DNA of 59,853 nt from Polyangia bacterium (GTDB lineage: Bacteria > Myxococcota_A > Polyangia > Fen-1088): NCBI GenBank assembly GCA_036268875.1, contig DATATI010000052.1, forward strand, positions 1-59,853, written 5' to 3'. Positions 24,137 to 33,163 of this stretch are shown here, one piece after another (position 1 is the first letter of the stretch; each line of letters starts with the position of its first letter). The notes under the pieces were generated by a model. It made no database searches and was not told where the DNA came from. It saw only the letters and a list, made by a program, of their open reading frames with translations. The translations under genes and the position numbers were made by a program.

Positions 24137-25398
24137 CCTCCCGCCCCGACATTCACCGCACCATCGAGGCCGTCTTTCGGATGGAATCGGCGCGTCTCAT
24201 CGCCGGCCTTTCGCGGCTGGTGCGCAACGTCGGCCTGGCGGAAGAGCTGGCGCAGGACGCACTGGTCACCGCTCTCGAGCGCTGGCCGCAAACGGGCATC
24301 CCGGAAAATCCTGGGGCCTGGCTGATGGCGGCGGCGAAGAACCGGGCCATCGACGTCCTTCGCCGGGAAAAACGCCTGGATCGCAAGCACCAGGAGATCG
24401 GGCACGCCGAGCAGGAACAGACGGCGGCGCCTGATCTCGAGGCCGCGCTGGATGACGACGTCGGCGATGATCTGCTGCGCCTGGTCTTCACCGCCTGCCA
24501 CCCGGTGCTGTCGTCAGAGGCGCGGGTGGCGCTGACCCTCCGTCTTTTGGGCGGACTTTCCACCCAGGAGATCGCCCGCGCCTTCCTGGTGCCCGAGCCG
24601 ACCATCGCCCAGCGCATCGTGCGCGCCAAACGAACCTTGACCGACGCCGGCGTGCCCTTCGAAGTCCCGCGCGGGGCCGAGCTGCAGGCGCGCCTGTCGT
24701 CGGTGCTGGAGGTGGTGTACCTGGTCTTCAACGAGGGTTACGCCGCCACCGCGGGCGATGACTGGATGCGGCCCGCCCTGTGCGAGGACGCCCTGCGCCT
24801 GGGCCGCATTCTGGCCACGCTGGTCCCGGACGAACCAGAGGTGCACGGGCTTTTGGCGCTGATGGAGATCCAGGCCTCGCGCGCGCGGGCCCGCACGGAC
24901 GCCACCGGCGAGCCGATCCTGCTTTTGGAACAGAACCGCGCGCTGTGGGACCAGCTGCTGATCCGCCGCGGGTTGACCGGGCTGGCGCGCGCCGAAGCGC
25001 TGGCCGCCGCGCCGGGGCCATACACGCTTCAGGCGGCGATCGCCGCTTGCCACGCGCGCGCGCTGACCGGCGCGGACACCGACTGGGTGCGGATCGCGGC
25101 GCTGTATCAGGCGCTGGCCAGCCAGTCGCGCTCGCCGGTGGTCGAGCTGAACCGCGCCGTCGCCGTGGCGATGGCCTTCGGGCCGGCGGCCGGCCTGGAG
25201 CTGGTCGATGCGCTGCGAGAGGAACCGTCGCTGGCGCAGTATCACCTGCTGCCGGGCGTGCGCGGCGATCTGCTGGTGAAGGTGGGCCGCCTGGCCGAGG
25301 CGCGCGTCGAGCTGGAGCGCGCCGCCGCCCTGGCCCGCAACGCCCGCGAGCGCGCGCTGTTGCTGGCGCGCGCCGCCGCCTGCGAACCGTCGTCCTGA
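24133..25398 (+). CDS. ECF sigma factor with C-terminal TPR-like domain (ECF42-type)
   Basis: A 421-residue protein starting with GTG in a GTGA overlap. Residues 5-75 are sigma region 2 (GLAEELAQDALVTALERWP, NPGAWLMAAAKNRAIDVLRR), and 110-170 are region 4 (LTLRLLGGLSTQEIARAFLV, PTIAQRIVRAKRTL). From about residue 185 a large helical extension follows (VLEVVYLVFNEGYAA, then repeated helix pairs rich in Ala/Arg/Glu), typical of the ECF42 group in which the tail replaces an anti-sigma factor as the control element. Target promoters are unknown. No anti-sigma gene is adjacent, consistent with that group. Confidence 0.88.
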   Translation: MTSRPDIHRTIEAVFRMESARLIAGLSRLVRNVGLAEELAQDALVTALERWPQTGIPENPGAWLMAAAKNRAIDVLRREKRLDRKHQEIGHAEQEQTAAPDLEAALDDDVGDDLLRLVFTACHPVLSSEARVALTLRLLGGLSTQEIARAFLVPEPTIAQRIVRAKRTLTDAGVPFEVPRGAELQARLSSVLEVVYLVFNEGYAATAGDDWMRPALCEDALRLGRILATLVPDEPEVHGLLALMEIQASRARARTDATGEPILLLEQNRALWDQLLIRRGLTGLARAEALAAAPGPYTLQAAIAACHARALTGADTDWVRIAALYQALASQSRSPVVELNRAVAVAMAFGPAAGLELVDALREEPSLAQYHLLPGVRGDLLVKVGRLAEARVELERAAALARNARERALLLARAAACEPSS

Positions 25399-25425
25399 AG
25401 CGCGCGCCCCGACCGCCGTTGATCG

Positions 25426-26190
25426 CTAGCGCGACGGTTCGTCGCGCTTGACCGCAAACCCCGCGAACGCCTGGCACACCGGCATCAACTGGATCGAGTT
25501 GATGTTCACGTGTGGCGGCCGCGTCACCACCCACTGAACGGTGTCCACCACATCGTCCGCGGTCAGCGGCGTTGTGCCGGCATACACGGCGTCCGCCTTG
25601 GCGTCGTTGCCTTTGAAGCGCACGTTGGAAAATTCTGTTCCACCCGTCAGCCCGGGTTCAATGTCCGTCACGCGAATCGCCGTGCCCAACAGATCGGCGC
25701 GCAGGTTCAGGGTGAATTGATAGACGAAGGCCTTGCAGGCGCCGTAGACGTTGCCGCCCGGATAAGGAAACGCGCCCGCCACCGAGCCGAGGTTGACGAT
25801 GTGCCCGCGGTTGCGCGCCACCATCCCCGGCAACAGCAGGCGCGTGCAGAACGTCAATCCTTTGACATTGGTGTCGATCATCGTCTCCCAGTCGTCCAGG
25901 CTGGCCTGCGGCGCCAGCTCCAGTCCCAGCGCGCCGCCGGCGTTGTTCACCAGCACGTCGACCGCCGCGAACGCCGGCGGCAGCGACCCCACCGCGCGCT
26001 CGACGGCGGCGCGATCGCGCACGTCCAGCTCCAGCGGCAAAAGACGATCGCCAAGCTCCGCGTGCAGGGCAGCCAGGCGATCCACCCGCCGACCAGACGC
26101 GACCACGTGCGCCCCTTCATGCACGAACCGGCGGGCGATGGCCGCGCCAAAACCAGCGGTGGCCCCGGTGACGAACAGGATCATCGACAT
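25426..26190 (-). CDS. ydfG: Short-chain dehydrogenase, YdfG-like
   Basis: A 254-residue NADP-dependent oxidoreductase. GATAGFG (cofactor), NNAGG, the catalytic Ser in NLGSVAG and the YxxxK pair in NVYGACKAF are all visible. The C-terminal part (IEPGLTGGTEFSNVRFKG, DDVVDTVQWVVTRPPHVNIN) matches YdfG, which reduces 3-hydroxy acids and serine/malonic semialdehyde. The exact substrate is inferred from subfamily resemblance. It follows alanine dehydrogenase on the same strand with 6 bases between, suggesting an operon in amino-acid catabolism. Confidence 0.85.
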   Translation of the reverse strand: MSMILFVTGATAGFGAAIARRFVHEGAHVVASGRRVDRLAALHAELGDRLLPLELDVRDRAAVERAVGSLPPAFAAVDVLVNNAGGALGLELAPQASLDDWETMIDTNVKGLTFCTRLLLPGMVARNRGHIVNLGSVAGAFPYPGGNVYGACKAFVYQFTLNLRADLLGTAIRVTDIEPGLTGGTEFSNVRFKGNDAKADAVYAGTTPLTADDVVDTVQWVVTRPPHVNINSIQLMPVCQAFAGFAVKRDEPSR

Positions 26191-26196
26191 CCTCCT

Positions 26197-27309
26197 TTAC
26201 TCCAGCGCGGCCGAGACCGCCTTGTAGGGAATTCCGTGCGCCTTCGCCACCGGTTGGCAGGTGACGTCGCCGTCGAAGGTGTTGATGCCGGCGGCCAGCG
26301 CGGCGTCGGCCCGCGCGGCGGCGATCAAGCCGCGGTCGGCGATCTTCTGCGCGTATTCGATGGTGGTGTTGGTCAGGGCCCAGGTGCTGGTCTGGGCCAC
26401 CGCGCCCGGCATGTTGGGAACGCAGTAGTGAACCACACCGTGGACTTCATAGGTCGGCTGGTCGTGATTGGTGGGCCGGCAGGTCTCGATGCAGCCGCCC
26501 TGGTCAACGGCCACGTCGACGACCACGCTGCCCTTCTCCATCTGGGAGACCAGCTTTTCGGTGACCAGCTTGGGCGCCACGGCGCCAGGGATCAGCACGG
26601 CGCCGACCACCAGATCGGCGCGGCGAACGGCTTCTTCGACGTTGTGTGGATTCGAATACAAGGTCTCGATCGAGCTGCCGAACACGTCTTCGAGGTATCC
26701 CATCCGTTTCGCCTGAACGTCGAGGATGGTCACCTGCGCGCCCATGCCGATGGCGATGGTGGCGGCGTTGCGACCGACCACGCCGCCGCCCAGGATCACC
26801 ACGCGACCGCGCCGCGTGCCGGCCACACCCCCCAGCAGAACGCCCTTGCCGCCGCGTTCTTTTTCCAGGCAGGTGGCGCCGACCTGCACCGCCATCCGGC
26901 CGGCCACTTCGCTCATCGGGCGCAGCAACGGCAAGGTGCCGTCGGCCAACTGAATCGTTTCATAGGCGACGCCGCGAACCTTGCGCGCGGCCAATTCGCG
27001 GGTCAGGGCCGGCTCGGCGGCCAGGTGCAGATACGTGTAGAGGATCAGCTCTTCGCGAAAGAACCCAAACTCGGCCGGCAACGGCTCTTTCACTTTCATC
27101 ACCATGTCGGCGGCCCAGGCGCTGGCGGCGTCGGGGACGATCACCGCGCCCGCCTGCTGGTAGTGAACGTCGGCGATGCCGCTGCCTTCACCCGCGCCCG
27201 CCTCGACCATCACCTGGTGGCCGCCGCCCACCAGCAACCGAACCCCGGCCGGCGTCACGCCCACCCGGTATTCGCGCGTCTTGGTCTCGCGAGGCACGCC
27301 GATTTTCAC
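26197..27309 (-). CDS. ald: Alanine dehydrogenase
   Basis: A 370-residue NAD-dependent enzyme interconverting L-alanine and pyruvate plus ammonia. The start [20 protein letters not shown] is the family opening. Substrate-site residues K (MVMKVKEP) and H (YLHLAAE) are in place, the Rossmann motif is [17 protein letters not shown], and the region [13 protein letters not shown] plus [18 protein letters not shown] is near invariant. Normal length. First gene of a two-gene unit with the SDR. Confidence 0.95.
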   Translation of the reverse strand: MKIGVPRETKTREYRVGVTPAGVRLLVGGGHQVMVEAGAGEGSGIADVHYQQAGAVIVPDAASAWAADMVMKVKEPLPAEFGFFREELILYTYLHLAAEPALTRELAARKVRGVAYETIQLADGTLPLLRPMSEVAGRMAVQVGATCLEKERGGKGVLLGGVAGTRRGRVVILGGGVVGRNAATIAIGMGAQVTILDVQAKRMGYLEDVFGSSIETLYSNPHNVEEAVRRADLVVGAVLIPGAVAPKLVTEKLVSQMEKGSVVVDVAVDQGGCIETCRPTNHDQPTYEVHGVVHYCVPNMPGAVAQTSTWALTNTTIEYAQKIADRGLIAAARADAALAAGINTFDGDVTCQPVAKAHGIPYKAVSAALE

Positions 27310-27332
27310 GGCGTGATCATATCACCGGTTGG

Positions 27333-28211
27333 TCACATGCAAGGCGGCGTGTAGCCGTCGATGCGGAGGCCCGCGATGACGACGCTGTTGGCCGCATCGC
27401 CGACGAACAGCAGGCCGCGCACGTTGGCGCGGGCCATGGCGTAGGTCCAGGTCGGCTTGCCCAGGCTGATGGTGGTCCACGATGCGGCATCGAAAGGGAA
27501 AAACTGGGTCTTCATCTGGCCGCTGGTGCTGGGCACGGCGGTCACCCATTGCGCGCCGCCATCGTAATGAAAGCCGGGCCGCATCTGGATCCACAAGGGC
27601 GCCGTCGAGCTCCAGGTCAGCGTGATGCCCTGCGAGTTGCTGAAGTCGTGATCGTGCTGCGCATCGAAGCCGTTGCCGATCAAGATCTCCAGGACGTGCC
27701 AGTCCGAGCCGATGAAGGTCTCCTTGGCCACATAGCCGGTGCCTTGCTTGACCAGCAGCGATCCGCTCATCGGCGTGGTGGTGCCTTCGCCGGTGGCGTT
27801 GAAGTCTTCGATGCGATCGAGGGAGGCCTTGGTGCATTCCATCAGCGGCGGCAAGCCACCGTCAGGATCGATCGCCGCCCCGCCGCTGCCGCTGTCGCGG
27901 CCAGCATCGCCGGCCACCGGTCCGTCGGTGGACGCGCCGCCGCTGCCGCCGGTACCGGGCGCCACCGCCCCGCCGCTGCCGGACGCGCCGCCGCTGCCGC
28001 CGTTGCTGCCGCCAGTCGCGCTGGCGCCGCCGGAACCGGCGCCGCCACTGCCCGAGGCGCCGCCGCTGCCGCCGCCTGACGCGCCACCACTGCCCGGCGC
28101 CGCCGTGTCACTGGACGCGCACCCCGCCGCCACCGCCGCCAGGCCCAGGATCAACATCGCGACCAAGCTGGTCGCTGCCCTGAGTGGAACACTTTTTCCC
28201 TGGCTTGCCAT
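27333..28211 (-). CDS. Lipoprotein with long GSGG spacer and a beta-type C-terminal domain
   Basis: A 292-residue protein. The signal LGLAAVAAGC puts the lipidated Cys at residue 31. Residues 38-115 are an extended Gly/Ser/Ala spacer typical of myxobacterial surface lipoproteins. Residues about 120-292 form a globular domain with Trp/Asp-rich strands (SDWHVLEILIGNGFDAQ, GGAQWVTAVPS, PTWTYAMARANVRGLLFVG) reminiscent of carbohydrate-binding or concanavalin-like sandwiches; that is a fold guess. Two Cys (CTKAS and the near-terminal PPCM) may pair. Single gene. Function unknown. Confidence 0.7.
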   Translation of the reverse strand: MASQGKSVPLRAATSLVAMLILGLAAVAAGCASSDTAAPGSGGASGGGSGGASGSGGAGSGGASATGGSNGGSGGASGSGGAVAPGTGGSGGASTDGPVAGDAGRDSGSGGAAIDPDGGLPPLMECTKASLDRIEDFNATGEGTTTPMSGSLLVKQGTGYVAKETFIGSDWHVLEILIGNGFDAQHDHDFSNSQGITLTWSSTAPLWIQMRPGFHYDGGAQWVTAVPSTSGQMKTQFFPFDAASWTTISLGKPTWTYAMARANVRGLLFVGDAANSVVIAGLRIDGYTPPCM

Positions 28212-28485
28212 GGAGCCTCTGTAGCCCGCCGTCGGCCAAAGCGATCACAGCGGGCGGGAGCAAGAAATGCGCGGCGTCAGGGGCCAGCAACTGCCGCCGG
28301 CTTTCCATTGCCGCCACGGTCTGTTTCGGCACTTGTTTACGGATCGCGCCGGCGAATAACTTCACGAAAAATCCCAGCGGCGTGAGGCGACGCCAAGAAA
28401 AGCACGGCGGGCTGCTGCTTTGCCGACGCATCTTGCTCACTTTTTCACGTTCGCCGCGCGACGGCGCGCGTGGCAAATTGAGCGC

Positions 28486-29139
28486 ATGACACCTTCGTTG
28501 ATCCTGCACACCGATCCATTCTGGGTATCGCCTTACGTCTTCACGGCGTTCGTGGCGTTGAAAGAAAAAGGCGCCCTGGCCGAGATGCGCGCCGTCGATC
28601 TGGGCAAGGGCGAACACCGGCGCGAGCCTTATCGTTCGGCGTCGCTGACCGCGCGCATCCCCGCGCTGGTGCACGACGGCTTCTGGCTGACCGAATCCAA
28701 TGCCATCGCCGAATACATCGACGACGTCTTCCCAGCGCCGGCCCACCGTCGCCTGTTCCCCGCCGATCCGCGCCAGCGCGCCCGGGCCCGCCAGGTGATG
28801 GGCTTCGTGCGCTCGGATCTGGGGCCGCTGCGCGAAGAGCGCTCGTCGGAGACGGTGGTCTACAAGATGAAAGTGGGGCCGCTGTCGCCGCCGGCCGCGC
28901 GCGCGGCGGCCAAGCTGTGCGAGCTCGGCGGCACGCTGATCGGCGACCGCACCGACACCGCCTTCGGCGAGTGGTCGATCGCCGACGCCGATCTGGCCTT
29001 CGCCCTGCACCGCCTGATCGCCAACGGCGACGACGTCCCGGCCAACGTGCGCGCTTACGCCGAGACCCAATGGGCCCGACCATCGGTGCGAGCGTACATC
29101 CAGCACCCGCGCCCGCCGTTCGTCCCGTACAACACTTGA
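28486..29139 (+). CDS. yfcF: Glutathione S-transferase, YfcF-like
   Basis: A 217-residue cytosolic protein. ATG at 28486 begins the thioredoxin-like half directly (MTPSLILHTDPFWVSPYVF), so a start 66 bases upstream is rejected. The SPYV segment, GEH, RIPALVHDGF and ESNAIAEYIDD match YfcF of E. coli, as do RSDLGPLREER and FGEWSIADADLAFALHRL in the helical half. YfcF has glutathione-dependent peroxidase or transferase activity linked to oxidative stress. It converges with yheT 31 bases away. Confidence 0.9.
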   Translation: MTPSLILHTDPFWVSPYVFTAFVALKEKGALAEMRAVDLGKGEHRREPYRSASLTARIPALVHDGFWLTESNAIAEYIDDVFPAPAHRRLFPADPRQRARARQVMGFVRSDLGPLREERSSETVVYKMKVGPLSPPAARAAAKLCELGGTLIGDRTDTAFGEWSIADADLAFALHRLIANGDDVPANVRAYAETQWARPSVRAYIQHPRPPFVPYNT

Positions 29140-29170
29140 AATCCCCACCGCCTGCCGGCGCGCCCACGCC

Positions 29171-30172
29171 TCAGGTCGGGCGCGCCGTCAACCAAGCCAC
29201 CGCGCGCTCTTCCGCCCAAAAACGCGGCTTCCACGGCCAGCGGCCGGCGATGAAGGCGGCGTGGCCGCCCCAGCGGGTGGTGACGATCTCGACGTCTTCG
29301 GACGCCAGCGATTGGGCCCGCCGGACCACCTCGAACGGCAGAAACGGATCGTCCTCGCTGTTGATGCACAACGTGGGCACCTCGATGCGATCGAGGAAAC
29401 GGATCGAGCTGCACTTGCGGTAGTAGTCGTCGGCGCCCTGAAATCCATGCAGGGGCGCGGTGGCCGCGTCGTCGAATTGATAGAACGTGCGCGCGGCGAC
29501 GATGCGCTTGGGTTGCAGCTCGGCCACCGACTTGATGTGAGCAAAGCGGGCGGCGATGTCCAGCGCCTTGGCTTTCAGGGTCTTCAAAAAATGCCGCACA
29601 TAAAACCGCCTGCCCGCCTGTTCCAGGTGGCGCGCCGCCGCCAGCAAATCGTACGGGACCGAGATGGCCACCGCCCCTTCGATGCGGCTGCGCGCCCCGG
29701 TCTCGCCCAGGAATTTCAGCAGGACGTTCCCGCCCAGCGACGTCCCCACCGCGTACAGCGCTTGCGCCGGCGCGCGCGTCGTCAGCGTGTCGACGACGAA
29801 GGCCAGATCGCCGGTCTCGCCGGAGTGATAAAGCCGCGCCGTGTGGTTGGGCAAGGACCGCGACAGGTGCTGCGGATCGCGCGCGCAGGTTCGGAAATTC
29901 AGCACGGTGACGTTCCACCCGGCCCGCGAAAACTGCTGCGCCTGCCCCTGGACGTAAACCGCGTACGAGCTGCCTTCGAGGCCGTGCAACAAAAGCACCC
30001 GCGGGGCATCATCCGCCCCGTCGACGTGGTCCAAGACCAGATCGTCACCGTCGGACGTGGCCAGCACCTCGCGCCGGAATTTGACCAGGCGCTGCGACCG
30101 CCCGAAACGCCCCCACGTGGTTTGAAAATGCGCGCCGCGTACCCACCAGGCGGCGCCAATCGGATCGGACAT
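29171..30172 (-). CDS. yheT: Alpha/beta hydrolase, YheT family
   Basis: A 333-residue protein; ATG at 30172 gives the YheT opening (AAWWVRGAHFQTTWG) and lies 7 bases after the rpe stop. The nucleophile elbow GTSLGGNVLLKFLG carries the catalytic Ser; the acid is in NSEDDPFLP and the His in WGGHAAFI. HGLEGSS is the oxyanion loop. YheT/ABHD1-like proteins act on unidentified esters. It is the last gene of the long minus-strand run that begins at 44177. Confidence 0.88.
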   Translation of the reverse strand: MSDPIGAAWWVRGAHFQTTWGRFGRSQRLVKFRREVLATSDGDDLVLDHVDGADDAPRVLLLHGLEGSSYAVYVQGQAQQFSRAGWNVTVLNFRTCARDPQHLSRSLPNHTARLYHSGETGDLAFVVDTLTTRAPAQALYAVGTSLGGNVLLKFLGETGARSRIEGAVAISVPYDLLAAARHLEQAGRRFYVRHFLKTLKAKALDIAARFAHIKSVAELQPKRIVAARTFYQFDDAATAPLHGFQGADDYYRKCSSIRFLDRIEVPTLCINSEDDPFLPFEVVRRAQSLASEDVEIVTTRWGGHAAFIAGRWPWKPRFWAEERAVAWLTARPT

Positions 30173-30179
30173 GCGGGCC

Positions 30180-30869
30180 TTAGCCGGTGGCCTTGGCCAT
30201 CCCGACAGTCCCGGCGCCGCGACGGAGCGCCGCGATGGCCTGCCGATAATCATGCCCCGCCGAACCGAACACCGCCGACCCGGCCACCAGCACGTTGGCG
30301 CCCGCCGCCACCACCATCGGCGCGGTGTCGGCGGCGATGCCGCCGTCGACCTCAATGTCGACCGACAGCTTGCGGCGGGTGATGGCCGCCCGCAGCGCGC
30401 TGACCTTGGGGACCACGGCGTCGATGAACTTCTGGCCGCCGAACCCAGGATTGACCGTCATCAACAGGACCATGTCCAGATCCGGCAAGATCACGTCCAG
30501 GCCATCCAGCGACGAATGCGGGTTCACCGCCACCGACGCCTTCTTGCCCAGCGATCGAATGTGCTGAACCGTCCGGTGCAGGTGTGGCGACGCCTCAAGG
30601 TGCACGCTGATGAGGTCGGCGCCGGCGCGGGCGAAGTCGTCGACGTACCGTTCGGGCTCGACGATCATCAGGTGGACGTCCAGCGGCAACTTGGTCGCCG
30701 CCCGCACGGCCTTGACCACCAGCGGACCGATGGTGATGTTGGGGACAAAGCGTCCGTCCATCACGTCGACGTGGATGTAATCGGCGCCGGCCGCCTCCAC
30801 CGCGCGCACTTCTTCAGCCAGCCGACCGAAGTCGGCTGAAAGGATCGAAGGCGCGATGCGCAGGGTCAT
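30180..30869 (-). CDS. rpe: Ribulose-phosphate 3-epimerase
   Basis: A 229-residue TIM-barrel enzyme of the pentose phosphate pathway that interconverts ribulose 5-phosphate and xylulose 5-phosphate. The active-site segments are intact: IAPSILSADF, YIHVDVMDGRFVPN, LDVHLMI, MVLLMTVNPGFGGQ and IEVDGGI, which supply the metal ligands and the two catalytic Asp. It follows rsmB by 9 bases and precedes yheT by 7, as in the common fmt-rsmB-rpe order. Confidence 0.96.
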   Translation of the reverse strand: MTLRIAPSILSADFGRLAEEVRAVEAAGADYIHVDVMDGRFVPNITIGPLVVKAVRAATKLPLDVHLMIVEPERYVDDFARAGADLISVHLEASPHLHRTVQHIRSLGKKASVAVNPHSSLDGLDVILPDLDMVLLMTVNPGFGGQKFIDAVVPKVSALRAAITRRKLSVDIEVDGGIAADTAPMVVAAGANVLVAGSAVFGSAGHDYRQAIAALRRGAGTVGMAKATG

Positions 30870-30878
30870 GCCGGTATC

Positions 30879-32192
30879 TTATCCGGTCGCCCGCAAGCGC
30901 ACGGCGAAAAACGCGTCGGCGTCGTCGCGGTGGGGCCAGGTGCGAATCGCCGGCTCGTCGAGGCGAAAGGCGGGATGACGTTCCAGGAAACGCGCCACCA
31001 CGTCGTCGCCCTCGGCGCGCTCGAACGTGCACACGCTGTAGGTCAGCGTTCCGCCGGCACGCACCAGCGGGGCCACGGTGTCCAGCAGACGCGCCTGGAT
31101 TTCAGCCAGCGCGGTCAATTCATCCGGTTGGCGTCGGGCCAGCGCCTCCGGATGCCGGCGCAGAACACCCAGTCCCGAACAGGGAGCGTCCAGCAGCACG
31201 CGATCGTACCCGCGCTCGCCGGTCCACGGCTCCGTCAGATCGGCGGCGCGGGTGGTGACCCCGCCGACGCCCAGCCGGGCGAACAATCGGCGCGCTTCGT
31301 CCAGTTTTGCCGATGCAATGTCGACGGCGTCGATGCGAGCCTTACCGTCGGCCAGCGCCGCCAGGTGCGCGCTCTTGCCGCCGACACCCGCACAGGCGTC
31401 CAGGATGCGCTCGCCCGGCGCCGCGCCGGCCAGCGCCACCACTCGTTGCGCACCGGCGTCCTCGACGGCGAACCAGCCTTCGCGCCACGCGTCGGTGACA
31501 AACGGCGAATCCATCTTGCGGACCAGCAAAGCGTCGGCGGCCAGCGCCGACACGTCGACCACGGCGCCCGGACGTTCCACCAGCAGCCGCGCCGCCAGCG
31601 TCTGTCGATCGGTGCGCAGGCGATTGGCCCGGATGGTCAGCGGGGCGTGCGCGGTGCTGGCGTCAGCGAAGGCCACTACCTCTGCTGGGGGCAACTCGGC
31701 GATCACCAGACGGGCCATCCACTCTGGAAAACCCGCCGCCTCGACGACGTAGCCGAGCGGATCGCGCGCCGGATCAGGCAGCGGCGGCTCGCCCCGCTCG
31801 GCCACCCTACGCAGAAGCGCGTTCGCCAGCCCGGCCAGGCGCCCGCCGCGGATCGCCTTGCACGCCTCCACGGCGTCGTTGACGGCGGCGTAGGCCGGAA
31901 TGCGATCGAGAAACAAGATCTGATACGCCGCCACCCGCAGCGCGATGCGCACGCGCAGATCGATCTGCGACAGCCCGCGGTCAGACACCGCCTCCAGCGC
32001 CCGGTCCAGACGGGCCTGGCGGCGCAGAACCCCGTAAACCAGCTCGGTGGTCAGCGCGCGATCTTCCGACGAAAGGGCGCGCTGGCGATCCAGCGCCGCG
32101 GACAGCGCGCGATTGGCATAGGCCGATTCCTCCGCCACCCGCGCCAGCACCGCGCGGGCAAGGTCTCGACCGGTCAGCGTGTGGTTCGCCAT
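30879..32192 (-). CDS. rsmB: 16S rRNA (cytosine-967-C5)-methyltransferase
   Basis: A 437-residue enzyme. ATG at 32192 gives the NusB-like N-terminal domain (LARAVLARV, SAYANRALSAAL, ELVYGVLRRQARLDRAL). The SAM-dependent RNA methyltransferase domain follows with DACAGVGGKSAHLA (SAM), the motif IV Cys in DAPCSGLGVLRRHPE and the catalytic Cys in TYSVCTFERAEGD. It methylates C967 of 16S rRNA. It is 23 bases downstream of fmt, the usual neighbour. Confidence 0.94.
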   Translation of the reverse strand: MANHTLTGRDLARAVLARVAEESAYANRALSAALDRQRALSSEDRALTTELVYGVLRRQARLDRALEAVSDRGLSQIDLRVRIALRVAAYQILFLDRIPAYAAVNDAVEACKAIRGGRLAGLANALLRRVAERGEPPLPDPARDPLGYVVEAAGFPEWMARLVIAELPPAEVVAFADASTAHAPLTIRANRLRTDRQTLAARLLVERPGAVVDVSALAADALLVRKMDSPFVTDAWREGWFAVEDAGAQRVVALAGAAPGERILDACAGVGGKSAHLAALADGKARIDAVDIASAKLDEARRLFARLGVGGVTTRAADLTEPWTGERGYDRVLLDAPCSGLGVLRRHPEALARRQPDELTALAEIQARLLDTVAPLVRAGGTLTYSVCTFERAEGDDVVARFLERHPAFRLDEPAIRTWPHRDDADAFFAVRLRATG

Positions 32193-32215
32193 CGTGGTTT
32201 TCGAATGATGCGCGA

Positions 32216-33163
32216 TCAGCGCAAGACCGCGCCGGCCAGCGTCGGTTGCCCCGCCAGCACCGCCGCCGCGGGCAAGCGTTTGCGTCCCGGCAATTGCACC
32301 TCGGCGAAGGCCACCGCGCCCTCGCCGCACGCCACGATCAAACCGCCCGGGCCGGCGCCACCGACGGTGCCGGGCGCACCGCCGGCGCCCGCGGTCAGAA
32401 CCCGCGGCCCGAACAGTTTCAACGATTGCCCCGCGAAAAGCGCGAACGCGCCCGGCCAGGGATCCACGCCGCGGGCCCGCGCCGAGACCGCACGCGACGA
32501 CCGGGTGAAATCGAGATGGCCGTCTTCCTTTTGCAGCAGCGGCGCCAGCGTGGCCGCGACGTCGTCTTGGCGCTGCAGCGTCACCGCCCCGGCGACGATC
32601 GCCGGCAGCGTGCGCCCAAGCAGCGCCGCGCCCTGCGCCGACAGACGCGCCGACAACGTGGCGGTGGTGTCATCGTCGGTGATGGTGGTCTCGGCGACCG
32701 CCGCCACCGGGCCGGTGTCCAGGCCCGCTTCCATGCGCATGATGCTGACGCCGGTGCGGGCTTCGCCGCCGATGATCGACCACTGGATCGGGGCCGCGCC
32801 ACGCAGACGGGGCAACAGCGACGCGTGCACGTTCCAAGGCCCGAGGCGCGGCAGGTCCAGCAGCGCCTGCGGCAAGATGCGCCCGTAGGCCACCACCACG
32901 AACAGGTCGGCGGCGAACGAGCGCAGCGTCGCCTCGAATTCGGGCGGGCGAATTTTCTCCGGCTGCAACACCGGCGCACCGAGACGCCCAGCCGCCACCT
33001 TCACCGCCGGCGGGGTCAGCTGGTTGCCGCGACCGGCAGGACGATCCGGCTGGCTGACCACCGCCACCAGATCAGCGACCTCCGCCGTTGCCTCCAAGCA
33101 CGGCACCGCGAACGCCGGCGAGCCGAAAAAGATCGCCCGCGGTTTGCCGCCGCGAGTGGCCAT
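32216..33163 (-). CDS. fmt: Methionyl-tRNA formyltransferase
   Basis: A 315-residue enzyme that formylates initiator Met-tRNA with 10-formyl-THF. The start FFGSPAFAVPCLEA, the folate and catalytic loop NVHASLLPRLRGAAPIQW, and the active-site Asp region MRMEAGLDTGPV are complete, with the OB-like C-terminal domain after about residue 205. Its ATG directly follows the TAG of the PATAN/J-domain gene with no gap. The usual partner def (peptide deformylase), often between priA and fmt, is not here. Confidence 0.95.
   Translation of the reverse strand: MATRGGKPRAIFFGSPAFAVPCLEATAEVADLVAVVSQPDRPAGRGNQLTPPAVKVAAGRLGAPVLQPEKIRPPEFEATLRSFAADLFVVVAYGRILPQALLDLPRLGPWNVHASLLPRLRGAAPIQWSIIGGEARTGVSIMRMEAGLDTGPVAAVAETTITDDDTTATLSARLSAQGAALLGRTLPAIVAGAVTLQRQDDVAATLAPLLQKEDGHLDFTRSSRAVSARARGVDPWPGAFALFAGQSLKLFGPRVLTAGAGGAPGTVGGAGPGGLIVACGEGAVAFAEVQLPGRKRLPAAAVLAGQPTLAGAVLR

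Noticed and set aside
27900-28110. GC-rich repeat tract that looked like a tandem repeat array
   Set aside because: It is the coding region of the GSGG spacer of the lipoprotein.
28212-28485. Gap of about 270 bases between the lipoprotein and yfcF, with a minus-strand frame of about 100 codons
   Set aside because: The frame (MRRQSSSPPCFSWRR...) has no ribosome site or domain and runs into the lipoprotein start; only a promoter region for both genes is likely.
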